A DNA stretch of 64,000 bases. Origin: Bacillota bacterium. Lineage in GTDB: Bacteria; Bacillota; Sulfobacillia; DUSP01; JBFMCS01. The DNA lies in contig JBFMCS010000027.1 in NCBI GenBank assembly GCA_040754315.1, positions 31,718 to 95,717 of the forward strand, in the 5' to 3' direction. A model generated the notes under the pieces. That model searched no databases. It was not told the DNA's origin and saw only the letters and a list, made by a program, of their open reading frames with translations. The translations under genes were made by a program, and so were the position numbers. Positions 35,459-44,779 of the stretch are shown in pieces (the stretch's first letter is position 1; each line of letters begins with the position of its first letter).

Positions 35459-36566
35459 GTGTACGACGAGATCCTGCGGGAACTGCAGCCCATGAAGGAC
35501 AAACTCACCAGACTTGGGAGGTCTCTTTGACTTAGCCGGGAGGCGCCAGGAGATAGCGGCACTGGAGGAGAAGGCATCTGACCAGGCCTTCTGGGACGAT
35601 CCCCAGAAGGCCCAGGACATCCTGAAGCGCACCGCCGCCCTGAGGTCGGAGGCGGCTGCCCACGAGCAGCTCTCCTCGCGGCTGGAGGAGATCGAGATCC
35701 TGTGTACCCTGGGGGAGGAGGAGGGAGACCTCTCCCTGGCTGACGAGGCCAGGACGAAACTGTCCCAGCTGGGCAAGGACTTGAAGGACTACGAGATCAG
35801 GAGCCTGCTCCAGGGGGACCATGACAGGAACCATGCCATCATATCGCTTCACGCGGGGGCAGGAGGCACCGAATCCCAGGACTGGGTTCAGATGCTCTAC
35901 CGGATGTACTCTCGCTGGGCCGAGATCAAGCGTTACGAGGTGGAGCCCCTGGACATCCTGCCCGGTGACGAGGCCGGGGTCAAGAGTGTGACCTTCCTGG
36001 TCAGGGGCGACTTCGCCTACGGTTTCCTGAAGTCGGAGAAGGGCGTCCACCGCTTGGTCCGGATCTCGCCCTTTGACGCCTCGTCCCGCCGCCATACATC
36101 ATTCGCTTCTGTGGAGGTCCTCCCCGAGATCCCGGAGGATCAAGAGGTGGAGATAGACACCGAGGACCTGAGGGTGGACACCTTTCGTTCCAGTGGTGCC
36201 GGAGGGCAGCACGTCAACAAGACCGACTCTGCGGTTCGCATAACCCATATCCCCACTGGGATTGTGGTATCCTGCCAGCGGGAACGTTCCCAGCACTCTA
36301 ACAGGGCCACGGCCATGCGCATTCTCCGCTCCAAGCTCCTGGAGCGCCAGGTAGAGGAGAGAGAGCGGGAGATGGCGGCCTTAAAGGGTGAGCAGCAGGA
36401 GATCGCCTGGGGAAGCCAGATCCGTTCCTACGTGTTCCAGCCCTACAGCATGGTGAAGGATCACCGGACCGGCGTGGAGGTGGGGGCCGTCGACCGGGTC
36501 ATGGACGGGGACATCGATATCTTCATCAACGGGTTTCTCGAGAGTAACCTTAATGGCAAGGCCTGA
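35459..36566 (+). CDS. prfB: Peptide chain release factor 2, with programmed +1 frameshift
   Basis: Translation starts at GTG 35459, reads 23 codons to an in-frame TGA (35528-35530) and must shift +1 at CTT-TGA-C to continue as GAC from 35529. The final product is about 368 aa. It contains the SPF anticodon-like motif (VRISPFDASSRR, about residue 200), which reads UGA/UAA, and the catalytic GGQ (SSGAGGQHVNK, about residue 247). RF2 recognises its own UGA and so limits its synthesis. It is co-directional with secA. Confidence 0.96.
35515..35531 (+). promoter_or_regulatory. prfB autoregulatory frameshift site
   Basis: GGGAGGTCTCTTTGAC: an internal Shine-Dalgarno-like GGGAGG, 3 nt later the slippery CTT and the TGA stop followed by C. 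This is the canonical RF2 arrangement. Confidence 0.93.
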
Positions 36567-36584
36567 TTCCGAGGCGGTGGCAGG

Positions 36585-38408
36585 GTGATCCGGGCGGTAG
36601 TATCCGGGTACTACGGTTTTGGCAATACCGGGGACGAGATTATGCTGAGAGCTATCATAATGGCTCTCAGGAAGGCGGTGGGCTCCATCGAGTTCACCGT
36701 CCTCTCCCGGGATCCCCACTTTACCGCGAAGACGCATGGCGTAAAGGCCATCAGGAGGACCGACCCCTTTGCCATAAACCTGGCCATCGCCCGCTCGGAC
36801 ATTTTCATAAGCGGGGGTGGCAGTCTCCTCCAGGATGCCACGGGCCCCAAGAGCATTCCCTACTACCTGGGGCTGGCTCTCTGGGCCCGCCTCCTGGGCA
36901 AGCCATCTGTCCTGTATGGGCAGGGGATCGGCCCTGTGAAGGGATACCTGGGGAAACGCCTCCTCCGGTGGCTTGTCCATCTCGACCTGGTATGTCTCAG
37001 GGATGAGGGGTCACTGCGGCTCCTCGAGGACCTGGCGATAGACACCGGCAATGTCGAGGTCACGGCAGACCCCGTACTGTTCCTGGGCCCAGGCTCCCGG
37101 GACGAGGGGCGCAATCTCCTGGCAGCCCAGGGTGTCGATATTAGCCGCCCCGTCATCGGGGTCCTCCCGCGCCCCTGGAAGGGCCAGACCCACCACTACG
37201 GGACCCTTTCGAAAGCCGCGAGCCTCCTGGCTTCTCACGTCGGGGGCCAGGTGGTCTTCGTGCCCCTTCAAGCCTCCCAGGACAAGCAGGGTCTGGAGGA
37301 TGCGGGCTGTGTCTCGGCGGGTGCCCGGGTGGTTGAGGGAGGTTTTGACGCCCTCTACCCCATGATAGCTGCCATGGACCTGGTGATATCTGTCCGGCTT
37401 CACGGTGCGGTGCTAGCCGCCATGTCCGGAGTACCAACAGTTGCAGTATCCTACGACCCCAAGGTGGACGCTCTCAGCGGCATCTTCCAGCTGCCCACGC
37501 TCGGCCTCTCCCAGATGACCCTTGAGGACTTGCTCCTGACGCTGGAGCAAACGTGGTCAAGAAGGGACGAGATCAGGCAAGACCTCCTGGCCTGCTCGGC
37601 TCGGCTCCACAGCCTTTCGTACCGCACCGCCCAGCTGGTGGCAGGTCTCTTGGAAAAGAGGGGTACCCCGGAGGTGCTCGGCTACCGGTTTGACCCCGTG
37701 GACACGCAGGAGGCCATCGGGCGGGCCAGGGATATGGCGCGTGCCAGGGATGGAGCCCATTTGGTTGTGACGGCAAACCCTGAGACCCTTTTCGTGGCAA
37801 AGAGGGATCCAGATCTCCATGAGGCGCTCTTGAGCGCTGACATGGTGGTGGCAGACGGCATAGGTGTCGTGTGGGCCTCCAGGGTGCTGGGGAGACCCCT
37901 GCCAGGCAGGGTGCCCGGCATTGAGCTGGCCGGCGGGGTCCTGGAGGAGGCTGCCCGGGAGGGTTGGCCCGTTTACCTCCTGGGAACCCGGGAGGACACC
38001 GTGGCCCGGGCGGCGCAACGCCTGCCCGTAGCCTACCCGGGCCTACGGGTGGCCGGGTACCATCACGGCTTCTTCTTGCCCAAGGAAGAACAGGCTATCG
38101 TGGACTCCATCAGGGCATCGCGCGCCCGGGTACTCCTAGTGGGCCTAGGCGTGCCCAGGCAGGAGAGGTTCTTAAGACGCCACCTCGACGGCACCCGGGT
38201 CTCCCTGGGTATCGGTGTGGGAGGAGCCTTGGATGTCATGGCCGGTGACGCCAGGCGCGCCCCTGAGTGGGTGCGCTCTCTCAACCTGGAGTGGCTCTAC
38301 CGCCTGTTCAGGGAGCCCAGGCGGTGGAAGAGGCAACTAGCTATCCCATGGCTGATAAAGGAGACTCTTAGACATAGATACTTCGCCCGCAGGGAGGTTG
38401 GGAGATGA
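36585..38408 (+). CDS. csaB: CsaB polysaccharide pyruvyl transferase fused to WecG/TagA glycosyltransferase
   Basis: 607-aa bifunctional protein. Residues 1 to about 365 are the CsaB-type pyruvyl transferase (VSGYYGFGNTGDEIMLRAII, SGGGSLLQDATGP, DLVISVRLHGAVLAAMSGVP), which adds ketal-pyruvate to the secondary wall polymer so that SLH-domain S-layer proteins can bind. Residues from about 371 are a WecG/TagA/CpsF glycosyltransferase (VVTANPETLFVAKRDPDLHE, VPGIELAGGVLEEAA, LLVGLGVPRQERFL, GIGVGGALDVMAG, LNLEWLYRLFREP), which transfers ManNAc-type sugars to lipid-linked precursors. Usually these are separate proteins. GTG start 18 nt after prfB; the stop overlaps the transketolase start by 4 nt. 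Confidence 0.9.
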   Translation: MIRAVVSGYYGFGNTGDEIMLRAIIMALRKAVGSIEFTVLSRDPHFTAKTHGVKAIRRTDPFAINLAIARSDIFISGGGSLLQDATGPKSIPYYLGLALWARLLGKPSVLYGQGIGPVKGYLGKRLLRWLVHLDLVCLRDEGSLRLLEDLAIDTGNVEVTADPVLFLGPGSRDEGRNLLAAQGVDISRPVIGVLPRPWKGQTHHYGTLSKAASLLASHVGGQVVFVPLQASQDKQGLEDAGCVSAGARVVEGGFDALYPMIAAMDLVISVRLHGAVLAAMSGVPTVAVSYDPKVDALSGIFQLPTLGLSQMTLEDLLLTLEQTWSRRDEIRQDLLACSARLHSLSYRTAQLVAGLLEKRGTPEVLGYRFDPVDTQEAIGRARDMARARDGAHLVVTANPETLFVAKRDPDLHEALLSADMVVADGIGVVWASRVLGRPLPGRVPGIELAGGVLEEAAREGWPVYLLGTREDTVARAAQRLPVAYPGLRVAGYHHGFFLPKEEQAIVDSIRASRARVLLVGLGVPRQERFLRRHLDGTRVSLGIGVGGALDVMAGDARRAPEWVRSLNLEWLYRLFREPRRWKRQLAIPWLIKETLRHRYFARREVGR

Positions 38409-39241
38409 GGGACGGGAACTACGGTGATCTCGAGGCTGTGGCCAGGGAGGTCCGCAAGCACATCATCCGGATGACCCATGCTGCTGGCTCGGGACATCCA
38501 GGGGGCTCTCTATCAGCGGTGGAAATCCTCACTGCCCTTTTCTTCCGGGTAATGAAGGTCAACCCGGAAGACCCCTGCTGGCCCCAGCGGGATCGCTTCG
38601 TGCTGTCCAAGGGGCACGCCTGCCCAGCGCTCTATGCGGTATTGGCCAAGAAAGGCTTCTTCCCCGAGGAGGACCTTCTCACGCTGCGACGCCTTGGCAG
38701 TCACCTGCAGGGACACCCGGATATGAGAAAAACCCCTGGGGTGGAGGCATCTACGGGAAGCCTGGGGCAAGGGCTGTCATTCTCGGTAGGCCTGGCGCTT
38801 GCAGGCAAGATGGACGGGGCTTCCTGGAGGGTATACACCCTGGTGGGCGATGGCGAGAGCGAGGAAGGGCAGATCTGGGAGGCAGCCATGGCCGCGGCTC
38901 ACTACCGCCTGGACAACCTCACGGTGTTCCTCGACTGGAACGGGCTCCAGATCGATGGCCCTGTGGCCGACATTATGTGTCCCCTGCCCTTGGAGGACAA
39001 GTGGCGGGGCTTCGGCTGGGAGGTCCTGACCATTGACGGGCACAACTACTCCGGAATACTTGATGCCCTGGCCCAGGCGAGGCATCCCTGCGGCCGGCCC
39101 GCAATGATCCTGGCCAGGACCGTCAAGGGGAAGGGCGTCTCCTTCATGGAGAACCAGGTGGACTGGCATGGCAAGGCACCAAGTGACAACGAGGCCGCCC
39201 TGGCCTTGCAGGAACTTGGGGGAGGGATGCGTGGTGACTGA
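38405..39241 (+). CDS. Transketolase, N-terminal (thiamine diphosphate-binding) subunit
   Basis: 278 aa, half-transketolase with the thiamine diphosphate motif GDGESEEGQIWEA through FLDWNGLQIDG (about residues 147-185), plus AGSGHPGGSLSAVEIL, RDRFVLSKGHACPALYA and the ASTGSLGQGLSFSVGLALA segment. It forms the enzyme with the next protein and acts in the non-oxidative pentose phosphate pathway. ATG overlaps the csaB-wecG stop by 4 nt; its own stop overlaps the C-subunit start. Confidence 0.93.
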   Translation: MRDGNYGDLEAVAREVRKHIIRMTHAAGSGHPGGSLSAVEILTALFFRVMKVNPEDPCWPQRDRFVLSKGHACPALYAVLAKKGFFPEEDLLTLRRLGSHLQGHPDMRKTPGVEASTGSLGQGLSFSVGLALAGKMDGASWRVYTLVGDGESEEGQIWEAAMAAAHYRLDNLTVFLDWNGLQIDGPVADIMCPLPLEDKWRGFGWEVLTIDGHNYSGILDALAQARHPCGRPAMILARTVKGKGVSFMENQVDWHGKAPSDNEAALALQELGGGMRGD

Positions 39242-40187
39242 GAGGATGGCCACCCGGGATGCCTACGGCAAGGCCCTGGTGGAACTAGGCCAGCAGGATG
39301 ACCGGGTGGTAGTGCTGGACGCTGATCTCTCCAAGTCCACCAAAACCGCCCTATTTGGGAAGGCTTTCCCCGGCCGTTTCTTCAACATGGGCATAGCCGA
39401 GCAGAACCTGATGGGAGTCGCAGCCGGGCTGGCGGCAGCCGGCAAGATCCCCTTCGCCAGCACCTTTGCGATTTTTGCCACGGGTCGTGCATGGGAACAG
39501 GTGAGAAACAGCATAGGCTACCCGCACCTGAACGTGAAGATCGCCGCGTCTCACGCAGGGCTCACCGTGGGCGAGGACGGCGCATCCCACCAAGCCCTGG
39601 AGGACCTTGCCCTCATGAGGGCCATCCCTGGTATGACCGTCTTGGTGCCGGCGGATGCTGTTGAGACCCGGAAGATGGTGATGTACGCCAGAAAGGTAGA
39701 TGGCCCAGTATATCTCAGGCTGGGACGGCCGGAAGTGCCTGTCATACTCCCAGACGACGGCAGGCCCTACGACCCCCGGGTACGGCTGCTCAGGGAGGGC
39801 AAAGACGTGGCCATCCTGGCTATTGGCATAATGGTGGCCCAGGCGCTGGAAGCTGCTTCGGTTCTTGGGACCCTGGGGATCGATGCCGCCGTAGCCAACG
39901 TATCCTGCCTGAAGCCCCTGGATGTTCCAGGCCTGGTGAACCTGGCGGAGTGCGGGGCGGTAGTCACTGCAGAGGAGCATACCATCATTGGCGGCCTGGG
40001 GAGCGCAGCGTGCGAGGCCCTGGCGGAAGCCAGGCCAGGCCCCGTGCTGCGTGTGGGAGTACGTGACGCCTTCGGCCAGTCGGGGGCCCCCGGGGAACTC
40101 CTAGAGGCCTATGGGCTCACCCCCAGGGCCATAGTTGAAGCCGCCCAGAGGGCGGTGGCCATGAAGAGTCCCCACGGCCAATCCTGA
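39231..40187 (+). CDS. Transketolase, C-terminal subunit
   Basis: 318 aa from GTG 39231 (a second GTG at 39234); GGGGGAGGG is just upstream and the family starts with ATRDAYGKALVELG. It contains the pyrimidine-binding domain (VLDADLSKSTKT, FNMGIAEQNLMGVAAGLAAA with the catalytic Glu) and the transketolase C-domain (VRLLREGKDVAILAIGIMVA, EEHTIIGGLGSA). It overlaps the N-subunit gene by 11 nt. Split transketolases of this form are common in Clostridia. Confidence 0.93.
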   Translation: MVTERMATRDAYGKALVELGQQDDRVVVLDADLSKSTKTALFGKAFPGRFFNMGIAEQNLMGVAAGLAAAGKIPFASTFAIFATGRAWEQVRNSIGYPHLNVKIAASHAGLTVGEDGASHQALEDLALMRAIPGMTVLVPADAVETRKMVMYARKVDGPVYLRLGRPEVPVILPDDGRPYDPRVRLLREGKDVAILAIGIMVAQALEAASVLGTLGIDAAVANVSCLKPLDVPGLVNLAECGAVVTAEEHTIIGGLGSAACEALAEARPGPVLRVGVRDAFGQSGAPGELLEAYGLTPRAIVEAAQRAVAMKSPHGQS

Positions 40188-40585
40188 CGCTGCCAGGACG
40201 GTTTACCACGGAACAACTGCACCGTTTTAACCCTTGAAGGGCTCATAAACCACAGGCTGTGGGCCTTTCATGGGGGACCCGCGAGTCCGCAGAGATGGCA
40301 TGGACGGTCTATTGATCGCCCCTACCCGGGGCTTTCCCGTGGGACACACCCTCTTTGCCCGCCAGTTCCCTCCAGGCAGTCCTACGCCACGACACAAAAA
40401 CCGCTGGTAATGACCAAATTCGCTTTTTCATGCCGATTTTTGTAACGTTTAGGTGACAACTGACAGCCCAAACAAGGAATCGCCGGGATTATGTCGAATA
40501 CCAGAAAGGACCTTCTTCCCCGGAGGCTGCCTGCCGCTAGCAGGCTAGGCCTCCTCCCATTTACCAGTGACCTGGAGTGGTACAT
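40188..40585. other. Intergenic region upstream of the ftsEX operon
   Basis: About 400 nt without a gene. An AT-richer block (about 40410-40480, containing TTTTTGTAACG and CTGACA) probably holds the ftsE promoter, but I cannot fix a -35/-10 pair. It ends with the hairpin at 40522-40554. Confidence 0.35.
40522..40554 (+). repeat. Hairpin in the ftsE leader
   Basis: GGAGGC (40522-40527) pairs with GCCTCC (40549-40554), and GCCTGC (40529-40534) with GCAGGC (40540-40545), loop CGCTA, small asymmetric bulge. It is 31 nt before the ftsE start and has no U-tract; it may modulate translation or RNA stability. Confidence 0.4.
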
Positions 40586-41272
40586 GTGATCGAAATGAAG
40601 TACGTTTCCAAGATTTATGGTAACAATGTGACAGCCTTGTCGAACATCTCCTTCAGCATTTGCAAGGGGGAGTTCGTTTTTGTCGTTGGACCCAGCGGTG
40701 CCGGCAAGTCAACCCTGGTGAAGATGATCTACCGCGAGGAGACTCCCACGTCAGGAACGGTAGTGGTGAACGGAGTAGACCTCGGGCGCATGCGGAGGCG
40801 GGATGTACCTCGCCTCAGGCGTACCATTGGTGTGGTGTTCCAGGACTTCAAACTCCTTCCAGACAGGACAGTCTTTGAGAACGTGGCCTTTGCCCTCAGG
40901 GTCATCGAGGCCTCCAAGAGGGAGATCCGGCGGAAGGTTCCCGCGGTCCTGGAAATGGTCGGGCTGGGGGAGAGGTCCAGCGACATGCCCCACCACCTGT
41001 CAGGCGGTGAGCAGCAGCGGGTGGCCCTGGCCAGGGCAGTAGTGAACAATCCCTCAGTCATCATAGCCGACGAGCCCACAGGCAACCTGGACCCTGATAC
41101 GTCCTGGGGTATCGTGGCCCTGCTCTCGGAGGTCAACCGCCGGGGCACCACCGTCATCATGGCGACCCATGACAAGCCGATAGTTGATTCTATGAGAAAG
41201 CGCGTCATCCAGATGGAAGGCGGGAGTGTTGTGCGGGATACCCCCCACGGGGTCTACGGTCATGCGGTTTAG
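40586..41272 (+). CDS. ftsE: Cell division ATP-binding protein FtsE
   Basis: 228 aa from GTG 40586 (GGAGTGG upstream; GTG 40577 is an alternative). It is the ABC ATPase that drives FtsX to activate a murein hydrolase at the division or elongation site. Walker A GPSGAGKST, signature LSGGEQQRVALARA, Walker B VIIADEPTGNLD, switch His in MATHDKPIVD. Overlaps ftsX by 11 nt. Confidence 0.95.
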   Translation: MIEMKYVSKIYGNNVTALSNISFSICKGEFVFVVGPSGAGKSTLVKMIYREETPTSGTVVVNGVDLGRMRRRDVPRLRRTIGVVFQDFKLLPDRTVFENVAFALRVIEASKREIRRKVPAVLEMVGLGERSSDMPHHLSGGEQQRVALARAVVNNPSVIIADEPTGNLDPDTSWGIVALLSEVNRRGTTVIMATHDKPIVDSMRKRVIQMEGGSVVRDTPHGVYGHAV

Positions 41273-42149
41273 AACCCTAGGGTACCTTACAGGCAGCGCG
41301 TTCACGGGCATAAGGCGGCACAAGGCCATGAGCATAGCGTCGGCCACCACCATGGCCATAGCCCTCCTGGTGCTGGGTGTGTTCTTCCTGGTCTCGGCCA
41401 ACCTTGACCACATGGCCACTTTCATAGAGGGCCAGGTAGAGGTCAAGGCCTACATGGGCGACGATGTCACCCAAGAGGCCACGGGGACTATCAAGGCAAG
41501 GGTAGAGGAGATCGAGCACGTAGCCGAGGTGAAGGTTGTAAGCAGACACGAGGCGCTGGAACGGCTCAAGGCGCAATTCGGTGACCAGAGCTACCTCCTT
41601 GAGGCGGTTGAGGAGATGAACCCCCTCAGGGATTCCCTGGAGATCAGGGTCATAGGCCCGGAGAATGTCCGCGAGGTGGCCCAGGCTGTGGTTGGGCTTC
41701 CCGGAGTGGTCCGGGTGGACCACAGGCAGGACATCATGGACAATCTTGTCCAGATCATAAGGGCTACCAGGTGGGCTGCCGCGGCTATCCTGGCCCTGCT
41801 GGGCTCAGCCACGGTAATACTCATCTCCAACACGGTTCGCCTCACGGTGATAGCACGCCGCCGGGAGGTGGCCATTATGAAGCTGGTAGGGGCGACCGAT
41901 GGATTCATTAGATGGCCCTTCTTCCTTGAAGGAGTGTTGCTGGGCCTTGCCGGAGCCCTGGTGGCTATGGGAGCCACTTGGTACGGCTACGAGCGCTTTG
42001 TGGAGGTAGTCATGAAGTCGGCCCCATTCATCCCGGTCCTGCCCCGCCAGCCGCTCTTGACCAATGTGTCCCTTTTGCTGGCTGGCGTGGGAGCCGGGGT
42101 CGGCGCCCTGGGCTCATGCCTGCCACTTCGCCAGTTTCTCAGGGTCTAG
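41262..42149 (+). CDS. ftsX: Cell division permease-like protein FtsX
   Basis: 295 aa from ATG 41262. Topology of FtsX: one N-terminal helix (about residues 22-46), an extracellular domain (DHMATFIEGQVEVKAYMGDD through VDHRQDIMDN), then three C-terminal helices with the conserved VILISNTVRLTVIARRREVA and IMKLVGATDGFIRWPFFLEG segments. It transmits FtsE ATP hydrolysis to an extracellular activator such as the EnvC-like protein encoded 10 nt downstream. Confidence 0.95.
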   Translation: MRFRTLGYLTGSAFTGIRRHKAMSIASATTMAIALLVLGVFFLVSANLDHMATFIEGQVEVKAYMGDDVTQEATGTIKARVEEIEHVAEVKVVSRHEALERLKAQFGDQSYLLEAVEEMNPLRDSLEIRVIGPENVREVAQAVVGLPGVVRVDHRQDIMDNLVQIIRATRWAAAAILALLGSATVILISNTVRLTVIARRREVAIMKLVGATDGFIRWPFFLEGVLLGLAGALVAMGATWYGYERFVEVVMKSAPFIPVLPRQPLLTNVSLLLAGVGAGVGALGSCLPLRQFLRV

Positions 42150-42159
42150 GGGGGGATAA

Positions 42160-43305
42160 ATGGTGTTCAAGGGGAGACTCAAGCCAGCTCTAGCCTTGGC
42201 CTTGTCTGTGGTGATCCTTGCCACTGTTCCAGCTTGGGCCACGGACCTTAACAGCGAGCTGAACAAGAAGACAGAAGAGCTGAACAAAGTCAATAAGAGG
42301 ATAGAGCAGCAAAAGAGAAACCTGGAGAACACCAGGCGGCAGGAGGCCACCGTAAGGTCGGAGATAACCCGCCTTGAGACAACACTGGAACAGACGGCTC
42401 AGGAGCTGGTAGATCTTGAGGCCGAGATCGCCATCCTTGAAGACCGCATTGCCACCACCGAGGCCGAGCTGGCCCAGAAGATAGAAGAGCTGGAGGAGAG
42501 AACGGACCTCCTGGGGAGGCGAGTCCGAGCCATTGCCGAAAACGGCAACTTCAGTTTCATCGAGGTGGTACTAGCCAGCAAGTCCTTTGGCGACTTCCTG
42601 GGACGCTTCGAACTCCTGAAACTCGTGGTCACCCACGATGTTTCCCTCTTCCACCAGGTAACCGCGGAGAAGGAAGAAGTAGAACGCCACAAGGCCAACC
42701 TTGAGGCCCACCGGCAGGAACTTGAGGAGCTAAAACAGGAGGTAGTAAGCAAGAAGGAATACTTCGAAAACACCTCCCGGGAGCGCCAGGTCTACCTGGC
42801 ATCGGTGGTCCAGGATAAGAAGAAGTATGAGCGGGAACTGGACGAGCTGGAGCGCCTGTCAAACCAGCTGGTCAAGACCATTCAGGAGATCCAGGCCAAG
42901 ATCCGCAGGGCGAGCAAGGATGGTTTCAAACTCGCCTGGCCTACCCCCGGGAGTATCACCTCCTACTTCGGGATGCGGCTCCATCCCATCTTGAGGACCC
43001 AGCGCATGCACACGGGCATTGACATCGCGGCACCCTCGGGCCGGACCATCCTGGCCGCTGAAGACGGAGGAGTCATCTACTCGGGGGTTCTTGGAGGCTA
43101 CGGCAACTGTATCATCCTGGACCACGGCGGCGGGATATCCACCCTGTATGCCCACTGCTCCGTGCTCCTGGTGGGTTACGGGCAAGAGGTCAGGCAGGGC
43201 CAAGCCATAGCCAGGGTAGGCAGTACCGGGTTGTCCACAGGCCCCCACCTCCACTTCGAGGTTCGAGTTGACGGCACAGCAGTAAACCCCATGGCCTACT
43301 ACTGA
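42160..43305 (+). CDS. EnvC-like murein hydrolase/activator, M23 (LytM) peptidase
   Basis: 381-aa secreted protein: signal peptide (residues 1-28, LALALSVVILATVPAWA), long coiled coil (about 30-250, rich in Glu/Leu/Arg heptads) and a C-terminal LytM domain. All zinc ligands are present: HTGIDIAAP (H, D at about 285-289) and HLHFEVR (HxH at about 364-366). It may therefore be an active endopeptidase rather than only an activator like E. coli EnvC. The coiled coil would bind FtsX, whose gene lies immediately upstream. Confidence 0.92.
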   Translation: MVFKGRLKPALALALSVVILATVPAWATDLNSELNKKTEELNKVNKRIEQQKRNLENTRRQEATVRSEITRLETTLEQTAQELVDLEAEIAILEDRIATTEAELAQKIEELEERTDLLGRRVRAIAENGNFSFIEVVLASKSFGDFLGRFELLKLVVTHDVSLFHQVTAEKEEVERHKANLEAHRQELEELKQEVVSKKEYFENTSRERQVYLASVVQDKKKYERELDELERLSNQLVKTIQEIQAKIRRASKDGFKLAWPTPGSITSYFGMRLHPILRTQRMHTGIDIAAPSGRTILAAEDGGVIYSGVLGGYGNCIILDHGGGISTLYAHCSVLLVGYGQEVRQGQAIARVGSTGLSTGPHLHFEVRVDGTAVNPMAYY

Positions 43306-43333
43306 AAACCCCGAGCGATATAGATAGACTGGC

Positions 43334-43353
43334 GGGAGGCCTCCGGGCCTCCC
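43334..43353 (+). terminator. Hairpin after the EnvC-like gene
   Basis: 8-bp perfect stem (GGGAGGCC/GGCCTCCC) with a TCCG tetraloop, 28 nt after the stop, no U-tract. Confidence 0.5.
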
Positions 43354-43580
43354 CTCTCCATGAGCCGCATAGACTGGTGGCAGGGAACCCAAGGCGAGCC
43401 GTGGAAGTACCCTGGTAAAGCAGGGATGCGCCACGCTTTCTGGGTGAGGGCAGGGACCGTGCCCGGCGGCCTCCTTAGTGGATACTGGCCCCAGCGGGCG
43501 GGCGTGTTGCAGCTCACCTGCTAGATGTGCTAAACTTGGAACGGTCCCATTCCATCCGGTCCGAAGGGCGGTCAAGAGCC

Positions 43581-44765
43581 ATGCCCCGTGTTCTTAAGAC
43601 CATTCTTCTCGTAGTCCTGGTTGCCTTTGTGTCGAGCATGGGAACGGCCTACTACTTCCGCACCCACGGTTACGAGGTCATCTTCCCAGAGCTAGAGGGC
43701 TTCGATCTGCCCAAGATGGTCAAGGTGGTCAATGCAGTGAAAAGCCACTTCGTCACCGAGGTTGAGCCAGGCGCAATGCTGGAAGGCGCGTTGAAAGGCT
43801 TGGTAGGGTACCTTGGCGACCCCTACTCGGAGTACCTGGATACCGAGGGGTACCAGCAACTCAACGAGGATACCACCGGGACCTTTTCCGGGATAGGCGT
43901 TCACGTGGGAGTCAAGCATGGCTACGTGACGGTCATAGCCCCGGTTAAGGGGAGTCCCGCTGATGAGGCCGGCCTGCGCGCTGGCGACCAGATCCTGTCG
44001 GTGGACGGGAAGGACATAACCCAGGCCACCCTGGAGGAAGCGGTGAGGCTGATACGAGGCCCCGAGGGAACCCCGGTTGACCTGCAGGTTACCCGGGACG
44101 GCCAGATCCTGCACTTCAGCATAGTGCGGGACAATGTGAAACTGGCCTCCGTAGAGTGGGAAATGGTTGGAGATGACATAGGATACCTGCGTATCATCAA
44201 CTTCACAGAGGACACTATGGAATCAGTGACCAAAGCGGTCCGCGAGATGGAGAACAGGGGGGCCCAGGGCCTCCTCTTGGACCTCCGCTCTAACCCTGGC
44301 GGGCTACTCCAGGAGGCCATAGCCATAGCTCCCATCTTTGTTCCTGAGGGACCCATAGTTGAGATCGCGGGTAAAGACGGCTCTCACGAGCAGGTAACCT
44401 CTTCATCGGACGGCTACCGTCACCCCATAGTAGTGCTGGTGAACGGAGGGAGCGCCAGTGCCTCCGAGATCCTGGCAGGCGCGATCCGGGACCGTGGGGT
44501 AGGCACGCTCGTAGGTGCCAAGACCTTTGGAAAGGGCTCGATCCAGTCAATAATAAGTCTTAGGGACGGTACCGGTTTGAAGCTCACAACAGCCCGCTAC
44601 TTGACTCCTTCAGGCCAGGTAATCCACGGGGAGGGGATCGAACCCCATATCCAAATAGAGCTGGAGGAGGGTGAGACAGCATCTTCCCCCTCCAATGGCC
44701 CTGACAGCCAGGTTAAGAAGGCCTTGGAGGTGCTCAGGGAGCGAATGATGGCCTCGGCCGCCTGA
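43581..44765 (+). CDS. Carboxy-terminal processing protease (S41, CtpA/CtpB type)
   Basis: 394 aa from ATG 43581; the frame is open to 43527 with poor conservation. N-terminal membrane anchor (about residues 7-25), PDZ domain (about 95-175, FSGIGVHVGVKHGYVTVIAP, GLRAGDQILSVDGKDI) and S41 serine-protease domain with the catalytic Ser in VNGGSASASEIL (about 291-296) and Lys in GAKTFGKGSIQ (about 316). In Bacillota this gene is conserved between ftsEX and minJ-like genes. It cleaves envelope proteins, in spore formers including sporulation signalling proteins. Confidence 0.92.
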   Translation: MPRVLKTILLVVLVAFVSSMGTAYYFRTHGYEVIFPELEGFDLPKMVKVVNAVKSHFVTEVEPGAMLEGALKGLVGYLGDPYSEYLDTEGYQQLNEDTTGTFSGIGVHVGVKHGYVTVIAPVKGSPADEAGLRAGDQILSVDGKDITQATLEEAVRLIRGPEGTPVDLQVTRDGQILHFSIVRDNVKLASVEWEMVGDDIGYLRIINFTEDTMESVTKAVREMENRGAQGLLLDLRSNPGGLLQEAIAIAPIFVPEGPIVEIAGKDGSHEQVTSSSDGYRHPIVVLVNGGSASASEILAGAIRDRGVGTLVGAKTFGKGSIQSIISLRDGTGLKLTTARYLTPSGQVIHGEGIEPHIQIELEEGETASSPSNGPDSQVKKALEVLRERMMASAA

Positions 44766-44779
44766 TTGGAGGCATTTTC

